Of a DNA stretch of 64,000 nt, positions 20,131 through 29,844 are shown one piece after another. The stretch's first letter is position 1; each line of letters begins with the position of its first letter. Below the pieces are notes generated by a model. That model was not told the DNA's origin. It saw only the letters and a program-made list of their open reading frames with translations, and did not search any database. Origin of the DNA: Euglena gracilis (taxonomy: Eukaryota > Euglenida > Euglenophyceae > Euglenales); NCBI GenBank assembly GCA_039621445.1, contig CP154954.1:21402954-21466953 (forward strand). Direction: 5' to 3'. A program made the position numbers and the translations under genes.

Positions 20131-22075
20131 CCAGCACAAAAAAAGTGAAGAGCACAAGGTTCAAGCCATTTCAGATTCCGTCTTTTTTTTTGCATTTGTC
20201 GTCAAACTTGAAGCCACCGTTTATTTTTTGATATTTTTTATTTTGCCGGAAAAATTTCCACTCTCTTCGAATGCGTAAGTTTGCTAAAATCTCTGACATC
20301 AGCCACCAAGACCAAGGTTTGGTGGCCCTCGGCTGGGGGCCCGGCGTCCAAGCCAGCAGCCCCCAGCCACGGTGGGGGGCCTGGCCTGTAGCCTGGTGTT
20401 CAGTAACAGGGGAATTAAAATACCTTTACATTAGGCATTTTAGAGCTTCAACTTTTTTTAGGTTCCTAATGCTTTCTTTTGATTTTCCAGTTTTGATATT
20501 TTGAATTTTTTTGACTTTTTGACCCCCCCCAAAATGGCCCCAAAATAGCCAAAAAAGGCTGCATTTGGGGCCAGGCATACAGCTGGCCCTGGCATCCCAT
20601 ACGGAGTGATGGATGGTCCCAGGGGCTTTTTTCTAGGTCAAAATATTTTTTGAAAAATCGATTTTTGGAAATAAATTTGACCCAAAATCTCACCTCGGCG
20701 AAATGTGGTGAGGTGGCATGGCCTGCCCAGTTTGGACCCTTTTCAGTTGAATTACTCACGGGTCTGGCAGGGAGTTGGGGGGGGGGGTCAAACGGGGGTG
20801 CTTCAGAAAGCCGCGATCCAGTCAGATGTGACTGAAAGATAATTCCAGGAATGGGGCCAGTGAATTCCGGGAATGGTGATGATCTGCAGTTTGCATTGCC
20901 GACAGGACTGGAGGGGCTGGACCAGGAGTTTTCTTATCTGCAGGGGGGGGTCCAGCCAGCTTTTTTTCCAGCCGAGCTGTGGACCCCGGGGGTCCGCTGA
21001 AATAAAGTTTGGGCCAGCCGGGCAAACCCGGGCTGGACCAAAAGAATTCTATGCGCAAATTGCTGAATTTTTTTGAAAAAGGGGTCAAAAATGGCCACAA
21101 AAAAATGGCATTTATGGGTGGTTTTTGGGTCTTCACCACCTAATTTTGGCAGAAAAATGCTAACCAGTTGGATTTGGGCTTTTTTGGCAATTTTTTTTGG
21201 TACCCGCTGGGTCCAGCTCCCAGCCAGCCGGACCCCCCGCACCCCCCCCCCCCGGACTCCCCACCCCCTAGGGGGGGTCCAGCCAGCACCTTTTTCCAGC
21301 CGGCCCGCAGGACCCCCTGTTGGTCCTTGAGAAATCCCTGGACACCCTTTTCCCGGTGGTAAAGACAAAAAAAAGACAGGGGGGAGGTGGAAACACAAAC
21401 ACGTTTTTTGAGGGTTTTTTACGTTTTTCGCTTTTGGAAAAATTGGCGGTTTTTTTTGTGTTTTTTTCCCGGCGATTTTGGTATTTTTTTTGTAAATGTC
21501 CTTGACAAAAGACATTCCTTGTTTTGGCCCCGATTTTCCCCTGAGACCAGAAATTTGGTTTATTTTTTGTCATTTTTGCATTTTTTGGTGTTTTCGGCCG
21601 ATTTCGACTGGATTTTGGGTGAGTGGGTGGGTGGTTGACCCCCCCCCCCCCCCGGAGGGTCATGGGTGGGTGGGTTTGCCTTGGTCTGCCCCCCCCCCCC
21701 CAATGTGATTTGGCATCGTACCAGGCTTCTTGTGAAGTCAGATACCCCCCCCCAGTCTGGCAGGGCAGAACGGGAATCGGCCAAACAGCCAGGGGGGTAG
21801 ACCCCCCCACCACCCACTCTTCCCGTTTTTCTGGTGACACCAGTTTTTGGACCCCAAGAATTTTTCCCGGCGCCAAAGGCGCTGGGGGTGTTTTGGACCC
21901 ATTTTGGGACCCATTTTGGGACCCATGTAGGAGGTCCCCCCAAACCCCCATTTTTTCACACTTTCCAAAATTTCAGTTTCTCAACATTTTGATTTTGAGA
22001 GGATTTTGAAGCAAAAATGCCATTGAAAATCCAACAGAAACCCTGGACCTCTGGCCGGGACCCTGGCTTGGGGTC
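20131..22075. other. No recognisable gene; repeated CCAGCCAGC phrases
   Basis: Phrases around TCCAGCCAGC-TTTTTTCCAGCC followed by CCCGGGGTCC (20946-20995 and 21280-21315) also occur at 9420-9490 and 13690-13770, so a further repeat family is present. A GGCAGGGCAGAACGGGAATC phrase at 21760 matches others at 3849 and 15312. No coding region is supported. Confidence 0.5.
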
Positions 22076-22892
22076 AGACAATTGTTTAAGCACTGACCAA
22101 CCCTCCCCCGGGGGGGGTGGGTGACTGGTTTTTTCAAAGTGACTGACTGGTTTTTTTGCCCGCACCCCCCCCCCCCCCCCCCCGGGGGGGTCGGCCAGGA
22201 GTGGGCAAAAGTGGCTTGAGTGACCCCGGCGCCGAAGGCGCCGGAAAATTTTTTTGGCCTAAAATGGCCTAAAGTGACTGGAAAGTGGCCGTTTTTCTGA
22301 GTGGCCGACCCCCCCCCCCAGGGGGGGGGGTAGTGACCATACATCTCTCTAAGGTTTTGCGAACCCCCCCCCCCCCAGGGGGGCGGCTGCAGCCAGCCCT
22401 GATTTGGGCCCAGCCCAGCCGCAGCAGCACCCCCCCCCCCCCGGGGGGGGGGGTGCTAGCCCAGCTAGCCAGCCCCTTTTTTGGGGGTCCAGCAAAAAAT
22501 TTTTCGGCGCAAAGCAAAGAAATTTTTTGAAAAATTGTGTTCAAAAGTGGCCAAAAATGGGGTTTGGGGGGCGTTTGGGGCATTTTTGGGGGGTTTCAGA
22601 TGCGTCATTTTTTCAAAACTGTGTTCTGCAGGTCATTTTTGGGCATTTTTCCGATTTCAGTCCAGCTGCCCCCGTTCGGGTCCAGCCGGGGCCTAGCCCC
22701 CCCCCCCCCCGGGGGGGGGGGCGGGCTAGCCAGCCCAAATTTCTAGCCCTAGCCCAGCACCCCCCCCCCGGGGTCCTTAAAGAGATGTATGGTAGTGACT
22801 GGCTGGTTTTTTGAAAATGAGTGACTGACTGGTTTTTTGAAAAAGTGGAGTGACCCCCCCCCCCCCCCCAGGGGTCGGTAAGCAATTGTATG
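22076..22892. mobile_element. MULE-like short element, copy C, split by a nested element
   Basis: Starts AGACAATTGTTTAAGCACTG and ends GGTCGGTAAGCAATTGTATG, with exact 9-bp direct repeats CTTGGGGTC at 22067-22075 and 22893-22901. Removing the nested insertion (22337-22792 plus one 6-bp duplicate) leaves about 355 bp, matching copies A and B. The nested insertion gives an order of events: this copy inserted first. Confidence 0.87.
22337..22792. mobile_element. Nested 456-bp element with 18-bp inverted ends
   Basis: The left end CCATACATCTCTCTAAGG and right end CCTTAAAGAGATGTATGG are inverted with 17 of 18 matches. TAGTGA is present at both flanks (22331-22336 and 22793-22798), while copies A and B of the host element have it once, so a 6-bp target duplication is likely. 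An 8-bp reading (GGTAGTGA) is possible if the terminal GG belongs to the target. Non-coding. Confidence 0.85.
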
Positions 22893-23100
22893 CTTGGGGT
22901 CCCGGCCACAGGCCCGGGTGTGGGTTTCAGCGCAAAGCGCCGAAAAAATTTTGGGGAATGGACAGCCCAATTTTTGGGGTGTCCCGTGCTGGGCTGGGTG
23001 GGGGGGACCCCCCCCTCGCCGCGGGGGCCTTCAAAAGAAGTCTGCATCGTAGTCAGTGACGTTGGAATCGGCAACCTTTTGCACAGCTGGCCCCACCTTT

Positions 23101-23330
23101 TCAGTGTGTCGCCGCCCTGGCTTGCACTGGCCATCCTCCCCTCCGTGGCGGCCGTCTGGCCCATCGCCGTGGCTGCCACCCCCGTATCGGATATCGTCCC
23201 TCCCCCTGCACCTTGCACCCCCTCGTGCACTCCCCCGGCGTAGCTCTTGCTGGGGGTGTCCTCTGCGGAGGTGTACTCCCCACCCAGCCCTGCTCAGTGG
23301 ACTGCACTCCCTCTGGTGGGTGTAATGTGT
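23101..23330 (+). pseudogene. Duplicated segment, copy 2 (partner 13082-13310)
   Basis: See 13082. One frame reads LALAILPSVAAVWPIAVAA and then a proline- and cysteine-rich tail up to a TAG at about 23242. This could be the end of a membrane or secreted protein exon, but it is unassigned. Confidence 0.4.
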
Positions 23331-24311
23331 AAATGTGCTTTCAAAGGTGTTCTTTCTGTCCCCTCCCCCGCCCCGATGTCCAATGAGCACAACAGTCACC
23401 TCGCTGTTTGTTGGACACAAGGGGGATCAGATTCCGTTTTTTGCAGAACGTATTATAAGTCAGCATTCCATAGTTCAAACGTAGGTTCCCCCCCACCAAA
23501 CACATCACGGTATGAGAAACAGTTGGCGGAAGAGGGTTTGAAGACAATTTTGATGTAAATGCGTTGCCTTGACCTCATTCACTCGAAAACCATTGATTTC
23601 ACGTGTGAAAGCCACACCTCAGCAATGACAAGGGTCCCAGCCAGTGCCCAAGAGGGGTGGGGGGGGGCACAGGGGAAGAAAGCTCAAAAACGGAAACAGT
23701 GAGAAGAGGGGTGAAGGCATCGAACACAGGGCGTAGGGGGGCTCGCGAGTGTGTGTGAACCAGGGGTTTTTTTTAGACTTGGACCCCCTCCCCCGGGGGG
23801 AGGGGGGGTAGGGTGGGTGGGTCCCTTGGACCCCCCTCCCCCCACCCTGGGGTTTTTAGTAAGGCGGGGGGGGGGGGAGGGGGTCGGCACCACCCACCCA
23901 CCCCCTGGGGTGGGGCCCCCCCGGGGGAGGGGGGGGGTCCCGGGGGGCCCACCCACTTTTGCCCGAAAATGGCCAAAAATGCTACAAATAGAAGCTTTTT
24001 CAAATTTTTTGACGCCTGCGGCGCCGAAAAAGATATACCCACCAGCCCCCACCCCCACTGGTGTGAACGCCCAGCAGTCCACAGCAACCGTATGGGAGGC
24101 GCACCATCGCCTCCTGTCTCAGGGTATTTCAGAGCAGCACACCAACGCATCACTGGCTTCGGATGCCAACAAGCTGTCCCCAGTTTTGTGGCCCGATTTG
24201 AGTTGTCGTCATTCAACCGCTTTTCTGCAATGTATCCATCGCCCAGGGGCGGATGAGCTGTTGATTTGCGTCGCCATCGAAGGGAGTATGCCCACAGGCA
24301 GGCACCTATGC

Positions 24312-24427
24312 CGACCGCAGCCGACCGCACAGCCGACCGCAGCCGACCGCAGCCGACCGCGGGTTTCAGGACTGTCATAGGTGGGGTGCCGACCGCAGCC
24401 GACCGCAGCCGACCGCAGCCGACCGCG
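24312..24427. repeat. 10-bp tandem repeats AGCCGACCGC, two blocks
   Basis: About five units at 24317-24361 and four more at 24390-24427, separated by GGGTTTCAGGACTGTCATAG. A third block of the same unit lies at 25493-25531, again followed by CTGTCATAGG. Confidence 0.85.
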
Positions 24428-24519
24428 CAACTTTTTTTCTAATTGATGTCAATTTTTCAGTGAGAATGAGGAATTAGGCTCATTTTTATCCCAGATGTTG
24501 AGATTTTTCTGGCTCATCT

Positions 24520-25010
24520 GGCTCATGTTGTCACTTTTGGCCACTTTTGGCCACTTTTGGCCATTTTTGGTCGCTTTTGTCCCCTTTTGGCCCATTTGTC
24601 ACCATAATTCACCCATTTTGATCTATTTTGACATTTTTTGGCCACTTTTTGCCCACTTCTTGTAGTCTTGGGCCATTTTGGGCCATTTTGGGCCATTTTT
24701 GACCATTTAAAGCCATTTTCGACTTTTTCTTTTGTTATTTTTGCCCATTTTTTGGTCTCTTTTTGGTCCAATTTAACCATTTTCAGCATTGTGAGTGAAC
24801 AAAAGCTGCTAAAATGACCCAAATTGGCCAAAAGCAGGGTCATTTTGGGCCATTTTTGGCTTTTTTGGACCACTTTGGGCATTTTTTTTGTTATTTTTGC
24901 CTGCTTTTGGAACTTTTGGCCATTTTAATCATTTTTTGCCACTTTTAGGCCATTTTTAGGTCACGTTTGACTGCTCTTCGTGTCAAAAGCAACAAAAAGC
25001 AACAAAAGCG
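24520..25010. repeat. Low-complexity TTTTGGCCA tract
   Basis: A long degenerate run of CACTTTTGGCCA / TTTTTGGGCCATTTT phrases. The complementary phrase AGTGGCCAAAAG returns at 25340-25420. Lysine-rich or phenylalanine-rich frames across it are artefacts. Confidence 0.8.
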
Positions 25011-25492
25011 ACCAAAAGAAAGCAAAGGCAAAATGGGCGGAATGCCCCCGCTCACCCATCACACATTCCCGCACAATATTCCTCTCAACTATTAGCTTGC
25101 ATTACCGTTCCTCGCTTCAACATAATACCGTTTCCCAAAGGCCGCAACCCTCCCCACACTCCGACATCTAAACCACCATAAAAACATACACCAACGTCTC
25201 AATCCCTTCTTCCATCCTATCATTCCATTCCTTCCTCCCCCCTAAAAAAACTTCCAACTTCAAAAGGACGGGCCTTCATATAAGTCATGAAGAAAGTACT
25301 CCTTAAAAAAAAAAAAAAAAAAGCAGCAAAAATCGACCAAAAGTCGGCAACAGTGGCCAAAAGCAGTCCAAAAGCATCAAAAACTGCCAAAAGCAGCGAA
25401 AAGTGGCCAAAAGTTGGCAACAGTGGATTGTGTGATTGTGATATATGCTCATTTTTTGTTGGCCTGCCCCCCACCCACGGCCAACTACTTTG

Positions 25493-25531
25493 CCGACCGC
25501 AGCCGACCGCAGCCGACCGCAGCCGACCGCG
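25493..25531. repeat. 10-bp tandem repeat AGCCGACCGC, third block
   Basis: Four units; same unit and same downstream CTGTCATAGG as at 24312. Confidence 0.85.
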
Positions 25532-25539
25532 GGCTAAAA

Positions 25540-26074
25540 TTTGGAATCTGTCATAGGTGCTTGTGGGACATTTCTGGGAAGACGGGATGGGCCCTGCCTT
25601 CTGCCTCTTATTCAAACAGCCACTGCCAGCGATGCCTGAAGCTTTGCTCTGTCCCAGGCCTGGCCCTGCCCCTCATCCTCCCGGGCATCGCCTGCTTTCC
25701 ACGGTGGTCGTTGTCGCTTTGATCCTGACCGGTACAGTGCCGCACATCGTTCTCTGTCTCGTCAACGTCACATCGTTCTTGTCTTCGGCAACGCCAAAAA
25801 AAAGAGGGCAAAGTTTGCACCTCCCCAACGCTGCTTTTTCGCTTTCAAAGGCAAAAATGAAAGCAGTGACCACCAGGCTCCAGGCGGCGCATTGCTGAAC
25901 TAAGACCTGTCCCCCTCCCCCCCGCGGGGGGGGGGGGGGGGTGACGGATGGGTTTTTCCAGACTGACTGGTTTTCTGGCCAAGAACCCCTGGGGGGGGGC
26001 AGGCCCGAAAATGGCTCGCCCGGCGCCGAAGGCGACGGAATTTTTTGGGGATTTTTTTGAGACTTTTTGGCCAC
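25540..26074. other. No gene; remnant of the MULE-like family at its end
   Basis: At 25905-26045 the phrases GACTGACTGGTTTTCTGGCC and CCGGCGCCGAAGGCG mark a diverged or truncated member of the family at 7002. The rest is unassigned. Confidence 0.5.
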
Positions 26075-26150
26075 ACATCCTCCTTAACAAACGTTCAATC
26101 CTCAGCCGACCCACATCCTCCTTGGCAAATGTTCAATCCTCAGCCGACCC
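26075..26150. repeat. 38-bp tandem duplication
   Basis: Two copies of ACATCCTCCTT--CAAA-GTTCAATCCTCAGCCGACCC with three or four differences. They lie immediately before the DIRS-like terminal sequence. Confidence 0.85.
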
Positions 26151-26533
26151 GACACTTGCCATTGTGAGGCCATGCGACCATTCGGGCTCCGCACAGCGAG
26201 ATGGTGAGGTCCTGCTTTCCTTGCCGGCTGTTCAGTTCTGGTGTGTTTGTGCGTGTGCGGGCGTGCTTCTTACTGCTTTTTGTTGCCGGAGTTGGCTGAT
26301 TCCTATTTCTGCCCTTCGACCTCAAGGAGAAAGAGTTTTACTTTTACGAGTTCAAGTGGAATTATTTTACGAGGAGTACTACTTTCCCGAAGACCATCAC
26401 TTTGACCAACTGGTGGACCGAACTTTTTCGGAACTTCAACTTCCTGACGGAAGAATTCAACTCTTCGAGTTCAACTGGAATTATTCCCAGAAGTATTGCA
26501 ATTTCCACAACAGAGATCAACAACTAGACTTCC

Positions 26534-27298
26534 ATGAAGAATGAATTTCAAAGAAACTCTGAATTTCAAGAAGAACTTCAAAGAACTCCCAAGAAGTCAG
26601 CTGAAGCTGGGGAAGGTGGAGGGGCGGCAGCAGCACACCTGTCCGTGGCCATCGCAACCCCCCCACCCCCCAGAGCATCAGAGATTTCAAAATCCCCCTC
26701 TCAACATGAGAATGGCCATGGAACATGGACAACTGTGGTCAGGAGGACAAGAAGACAGAAGGGGAATACCATCACAGGTCCAACAGACTCCCCCCCTTTT
26801 TCTATGTCCCCCCCCGTCCAGGGGACAAAGCCAGGGCTATGGCAGCCTTTCAACAAATATCAAAAATCCAAAGGATTCAAGTCATCATGGCTATGGCAGC
26901 CAGCATCCAAAAGGACCTGGGGTCCAGAATCAAGGCTATGGAAGCCATCATTCAAGAGGGCAGTGGGCCCATGGGCAAGGCTATGGCAGCCAGTGCCCCA
27001 GCCTGGAAAGATCCCACTGGGGAAGGGTATGTCCAACTTACCCCACAGCTCTCTCAAACATAAACCCCTCAGGAGCTGCCCATCCAAGCAAGCAGCCCCC
27101 CCTTCAGGGGAAGGCCAATGGAGGCCATTATATGCAAGAGGCCAATGGAGGCCAGAGGAAGCATCAAAATATCAAGGCCAATGGAGGCCATTTCAATCAA
27201 AATCAGGAGGCCATTGGAGGCCCAGTGCATTCCAGATCAGATCATCCCTTGGGGGGGAGGCCCAAGATTGGCTACACCAGGGCCCCCCCAGAAGGTAA
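26534..27298 (+). CDS. DIRS-like gag (254 aa) with W-R/Q-P repeats
   Basis: Probable structural protein of DIRS-like element A. The ATG at 26534 is chosen because the frame contains GHGTWTTVVRRTRRQK, which matches GYGPWTTVARRPRKKK in the other DIRS-like gag at 50948-51530. The other open frames have no such match. The N-terminus is glutamate- and lysine-rich. The middle and C-terminus are made of degenerate repeats, first around LWQP/LWKP spaced by ~17 residues, then around GQWRP/GHWRP. No CCHC zinc knuckle is visible, and the basic RRTRRQK patch may bind nucleic acid. It ends at a stop about 250 bp before recognisable RT sequence, with an overlapping RT frame. Codons are strikingly CpG-poor. 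Confidence 0.6.
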   Translation: MKNEFQRNSEFQEELQRTPKKSAEAGEGGGAAAAHLSVAIATPPPPRASEISKSPSQHENGHGTWTTVVRRTRRQKGNTITGPTDSPPFSMSPPVQGTKPGLWQPFNKYQKSKGFKSSWLWQPASKRTWGPESRLWKPSFKRAVGPWARLWQPVPQPGKIPLGKGMSNLPHSSLKHKPLRSCPSKQAAPPSGEGQWRPLYARGQWRPEEASKYQGQWRPFQSKSGGHWRPSAFQIRSSLGGEAQDWLHQGPPRR

Positions 27299-28820
27299 TC
27301 AGCCCACACCCCCCAGCTATATATGTGCCTCCCCACTGCACACACAGACCTTCCCCCATCTTTCAAAATCAGGGGGAAAGCCTGTCTTTGAGCAGCCCTA
27401 TGGCAGGGCCAGAGGTGACCCCAGTGATGGGGCAGCCAGGGAGGACCCCAGTGATGGGGCCAGGGGGAAGGACCCCAGTGATGGGGCCTGTGGAATCCCC
27501 AGACACATTACACCCAGGGGTGCCCCCCTACAGAGCCCTGCAGGCCAGCATTCCCCATTGGGTCAAGGCAGGAGCCAGCACAGAGGTATTAAACTTAATA
27601 AGGGAAGGGGTCAGGGCAGATCTTCCCGTCCCCCCTCAGATGTCCTTAAAAGTTCCCTTCAAAACTCCCCAAGAAATAATGACTGCCCAGAAAATTCTGA
27701 GGGAATACGAATGTGCAGGGGCAACCAGGCAAATCACCCCAGAGGAGGCAAAACATTTTGTCCCTTATTTTATCATTTCCAAAGAGGAAGGGGGAAAGAC
27801 AAAGGAAAGACTAATTTCAGATTGTCGACAGTTAAATCTCCATTTCACCCCCCAGAAGTTCAGATTGGAACACATGGGAAACATCTTCCCATATCTCAGA
27901 AAAGGTTGGTTCTGTGGAAAAATAGATCTGAAAGATGCTTATTTCCACTTAAAGCTGCACAGCAGCCTGGAAAAACATTTTTGCATGCAGGTGGGGGGGA
28001 AACGTGGCAATTTCAAGCTGCATGCTTTGGTATAAGCAGCCTGCCACAAAAGTTTATGACTCTAATGAGAGTCTGGGAAAGGAAATGGAGAAAGGAAGGA
28101 AAGGTAGTTTTCATCTACCTGGACGACATTTTGCTGTTAGCCCCCAGCAAAAAGACAGCAGCCCAACATTTGGCAGAAATGAAAAAAGATCTTTTACTGG
28201 CAGGTTTCAGAATAAACCTCCCCAAATCATGTCTGGAACCAACACAAGAAATAAAGCATTTGGGCCAGTGGATCAATTTGAAAAAAGGCCAACTGGAAAT
28301 TCCACAGGAAAAACTGAAATCCTTAAGAAAGGAATTAGGAAAGGTGCTGACAGCACAAAAAATGAGCTGCAGAAAACTCAGCTCTATTGTAGGGCAAGTA
28401 AGAAGCTATTTAGTTTCAATGCCTTTTCTCAGAATTCTGACAGATCAACTTTGCAAAATGGTGGATTTGCACACCAAGTGGGGTTGGGACCACACCTTGA
28501 CCATTCCCCAAGGGGTCAAAGATCAAATTGTGGAGTTAAAGGCATTTTTGCAGCCAGGTGTGGGCAGAGCATTTCAATCCCAGGCCTCTCAGGAACTCTT
28601 CTCAGACAGACAGCAGCACCTGGCAATGGGGGGGGCTGGACAAAGATTCAGGCCAAAAGGTGCAGGATTTTTGGAGGGACCTGCATGTCCTTCACATCAA
28701 TCAAAAAGAATTGCAGGCTGCAGTGGAAACTGTAAAATCTTTGGCCAAACCAAAGCAAACGATTGTGCTTCATGTGGACAGTCAGGTGGCTGTCAGTTAT
28801 TTAACAAAATGGGGAGGGGG
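27118..28820 (+). pseudogene. DIRS-like reverse transcriptase - RNase H (frameshifted)
   Basis: RT palm motifs are clear: LISDCRQLN, KIDLKDAYFHLKL, and the catalytic YLDDILLLA. The RNase H domain follows with TDSSTWQWGG, HINQKELQAAVETV and VDSQVAVSYLTKWGG, the spacing of DIRS-type elements. The reading frame changes at a G run near 27990 and again near 28600, so the copy is broken unless the homopolymer is miscalled. Upstream of RT, the frame holds three copies of GRTPVMGP-like sequence. The domain is cut at about 28818 just after the WGG motif, so the methyltransferase-like region and tyrosine recombinase of a complete element are missing. Confidence 0.85.
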
Positions 28821-28920
28821 GTCCTATTTTTGGATTTTTGCTCGATCGGCTCAGGGGGGGTCTTATTTTTGGGGGTGGTCTTATTTTTGGGGGGGGTCTT
28901 ATTTTGGGGGGGGGTTACCA
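28818..28920. repeat. (GGGGGGTCTTATTTTTG)n minisatellite
   Basis: Four irregular units at the 3' break of element A. An inverted relative is at 46975-47065, at the head of element C; both include the variant TTTTTGGATTTTT. Confidence 0.8.
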
Positions 28921-29089
28921 TAGGGCTTAATGCACCTGTTTTGCCTATCAGGTATTCTCCATGTTGATGTGGTTGGTTGACATACCATAGGGGGGCCTCT
29001 GTGGGTCCCCCCCTTGATTGAATGATCGGAAATTGAAAAATATTCATTGGAGGGGTTCTTGCCCCTCCCTCCAAAAGGACCACTGTGGG

Positions 29090-29728
29090 TGTGGGCGGCG
29101 GCGGCCTGAGCGCATGCGCACACAAAGTAGCGGAACCCTCCGCTACTACCTGACCACCCCCTTTCTGCATTTGCCTTCCGCAGGCTCCCTTGTTTCCATG
29201 GATTCAATCTGATTTGTGCATTGGAATTCAAGTTTTCAAGTTCAATTGTTCAATTCAATCAAATACAAAGATTTCAAAGAAACCAAAGGAAACTGCCAAA
29301 GGAGAAATTACCTTCAAGGAGATCAAAGAAAACCTCAAGGAATTGGCCTACCAGGAGCGCCCCAAGGCAATTTCAAAGGTACTTGCTGGATTTGGCTGGG
29401 CTAAGTGGCTATAAGGGTGGGAAGCACCCCCTGAAAACCCCTAGCACCCAGGCTTTTCCGCCCCCCCTCTGTCCCCCCTCAATTTCCCCCCCTGCGAGGG
29501 CCCACCTAAGCGGCTCCGCAGACCCCCAGAGGCATCGCAGGAGGCCCCCCCCTCCACTCCGCCGCCGGGAATACTAAAAAATGGATCCCAACCCATTCCA
29601 AGCACCCACGGAGCTTCCCAGGGCCTCCGTGGGGGCTGAGCCCACCCGCGCACCCCCCCTCGCCGGATCCGTGACCCGGGACCCACCCTGCCGGAACCCC
29701 AGCGAGACCGGGACCCCCCCTGGGAAAC
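29090..29728 (+). repeat. 5' LTR of copy 1
   Basis: Starts TGTGGGCGGCGG and ends GGGAAAC directly before the primer binding site. It contains a GCGCATGCGC palindrome near its start. A start codon at 29581 opens a frame that continues through the LTR end and the PBS into gag, which is unusual. The corresponding LTR of copy 2 (53423) shares its start and its end. Confidence 0.9.
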
Positions 29729-29743
29729 TGGTAGCAGAGGCTT
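29729..29743 (+). promoter_or_regulatory. Primer binding site, initiator-Met tRNA type
   Basis: TGGTAGCAGAGG directly follows the LTR. It is complementary to the 12-nt 3' end of eukaryotic initiator methionine tRNA (known from vertebrate sequences: CCTCTGCTACCA). The same 15 bases occur at the same place in copy 2. Confidence 0.88.
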
Positions 29744-29844
29744 ACGACCCTACCCCACACAACAACCCATTCCTCGCGGCCCACTCTGAGGTGAACCTTC
29801 AGATCACCGGCCGAGGCCCAGCACTCGGCGACCCCACCCCAGCG

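Larger units (their letters stand above)
26157..28918 (+). mobile_element. DIRS-like retroelement A, 3'-truncated
   Basis: The left end (26157-26320) carries CATTGTGAGGCCATG, GGGCTCCGCAC-GCGAGATGG and a TGTGTTTGTGCGTGTGCGGG stretch. Related sequence occurs beside the other DIRS-like elements (44890-45000, 45215-45245, 50400-50510, 50655-50790), so it is their shared terminal/internal repeat. Gag-like ORF, RT and RNase H follow in order. The body stops inside RNase H at about 28818. A (GGGGGGTCTTATTTTTG)n tract and ~170 bp of other DIRS-like debris then lead to the Ty3 LTR at 29090. The tyrosine recombinase is absent. Confidence 0.8.

Noticed and set aside
24312-24427. CRISPR array
   Set aside because: Units are 10 bp and directly adjacent, with no spacers and no cas genes.
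26541-27500. Y/G-rich frame (GQGYGS repeats) as the gag of DIRS-like element A
   Set aside because: The neighbouring frame starting at 26534 matches the gag of the other DIRS-like copies (WTTV-RR-R-K), while this one does not.
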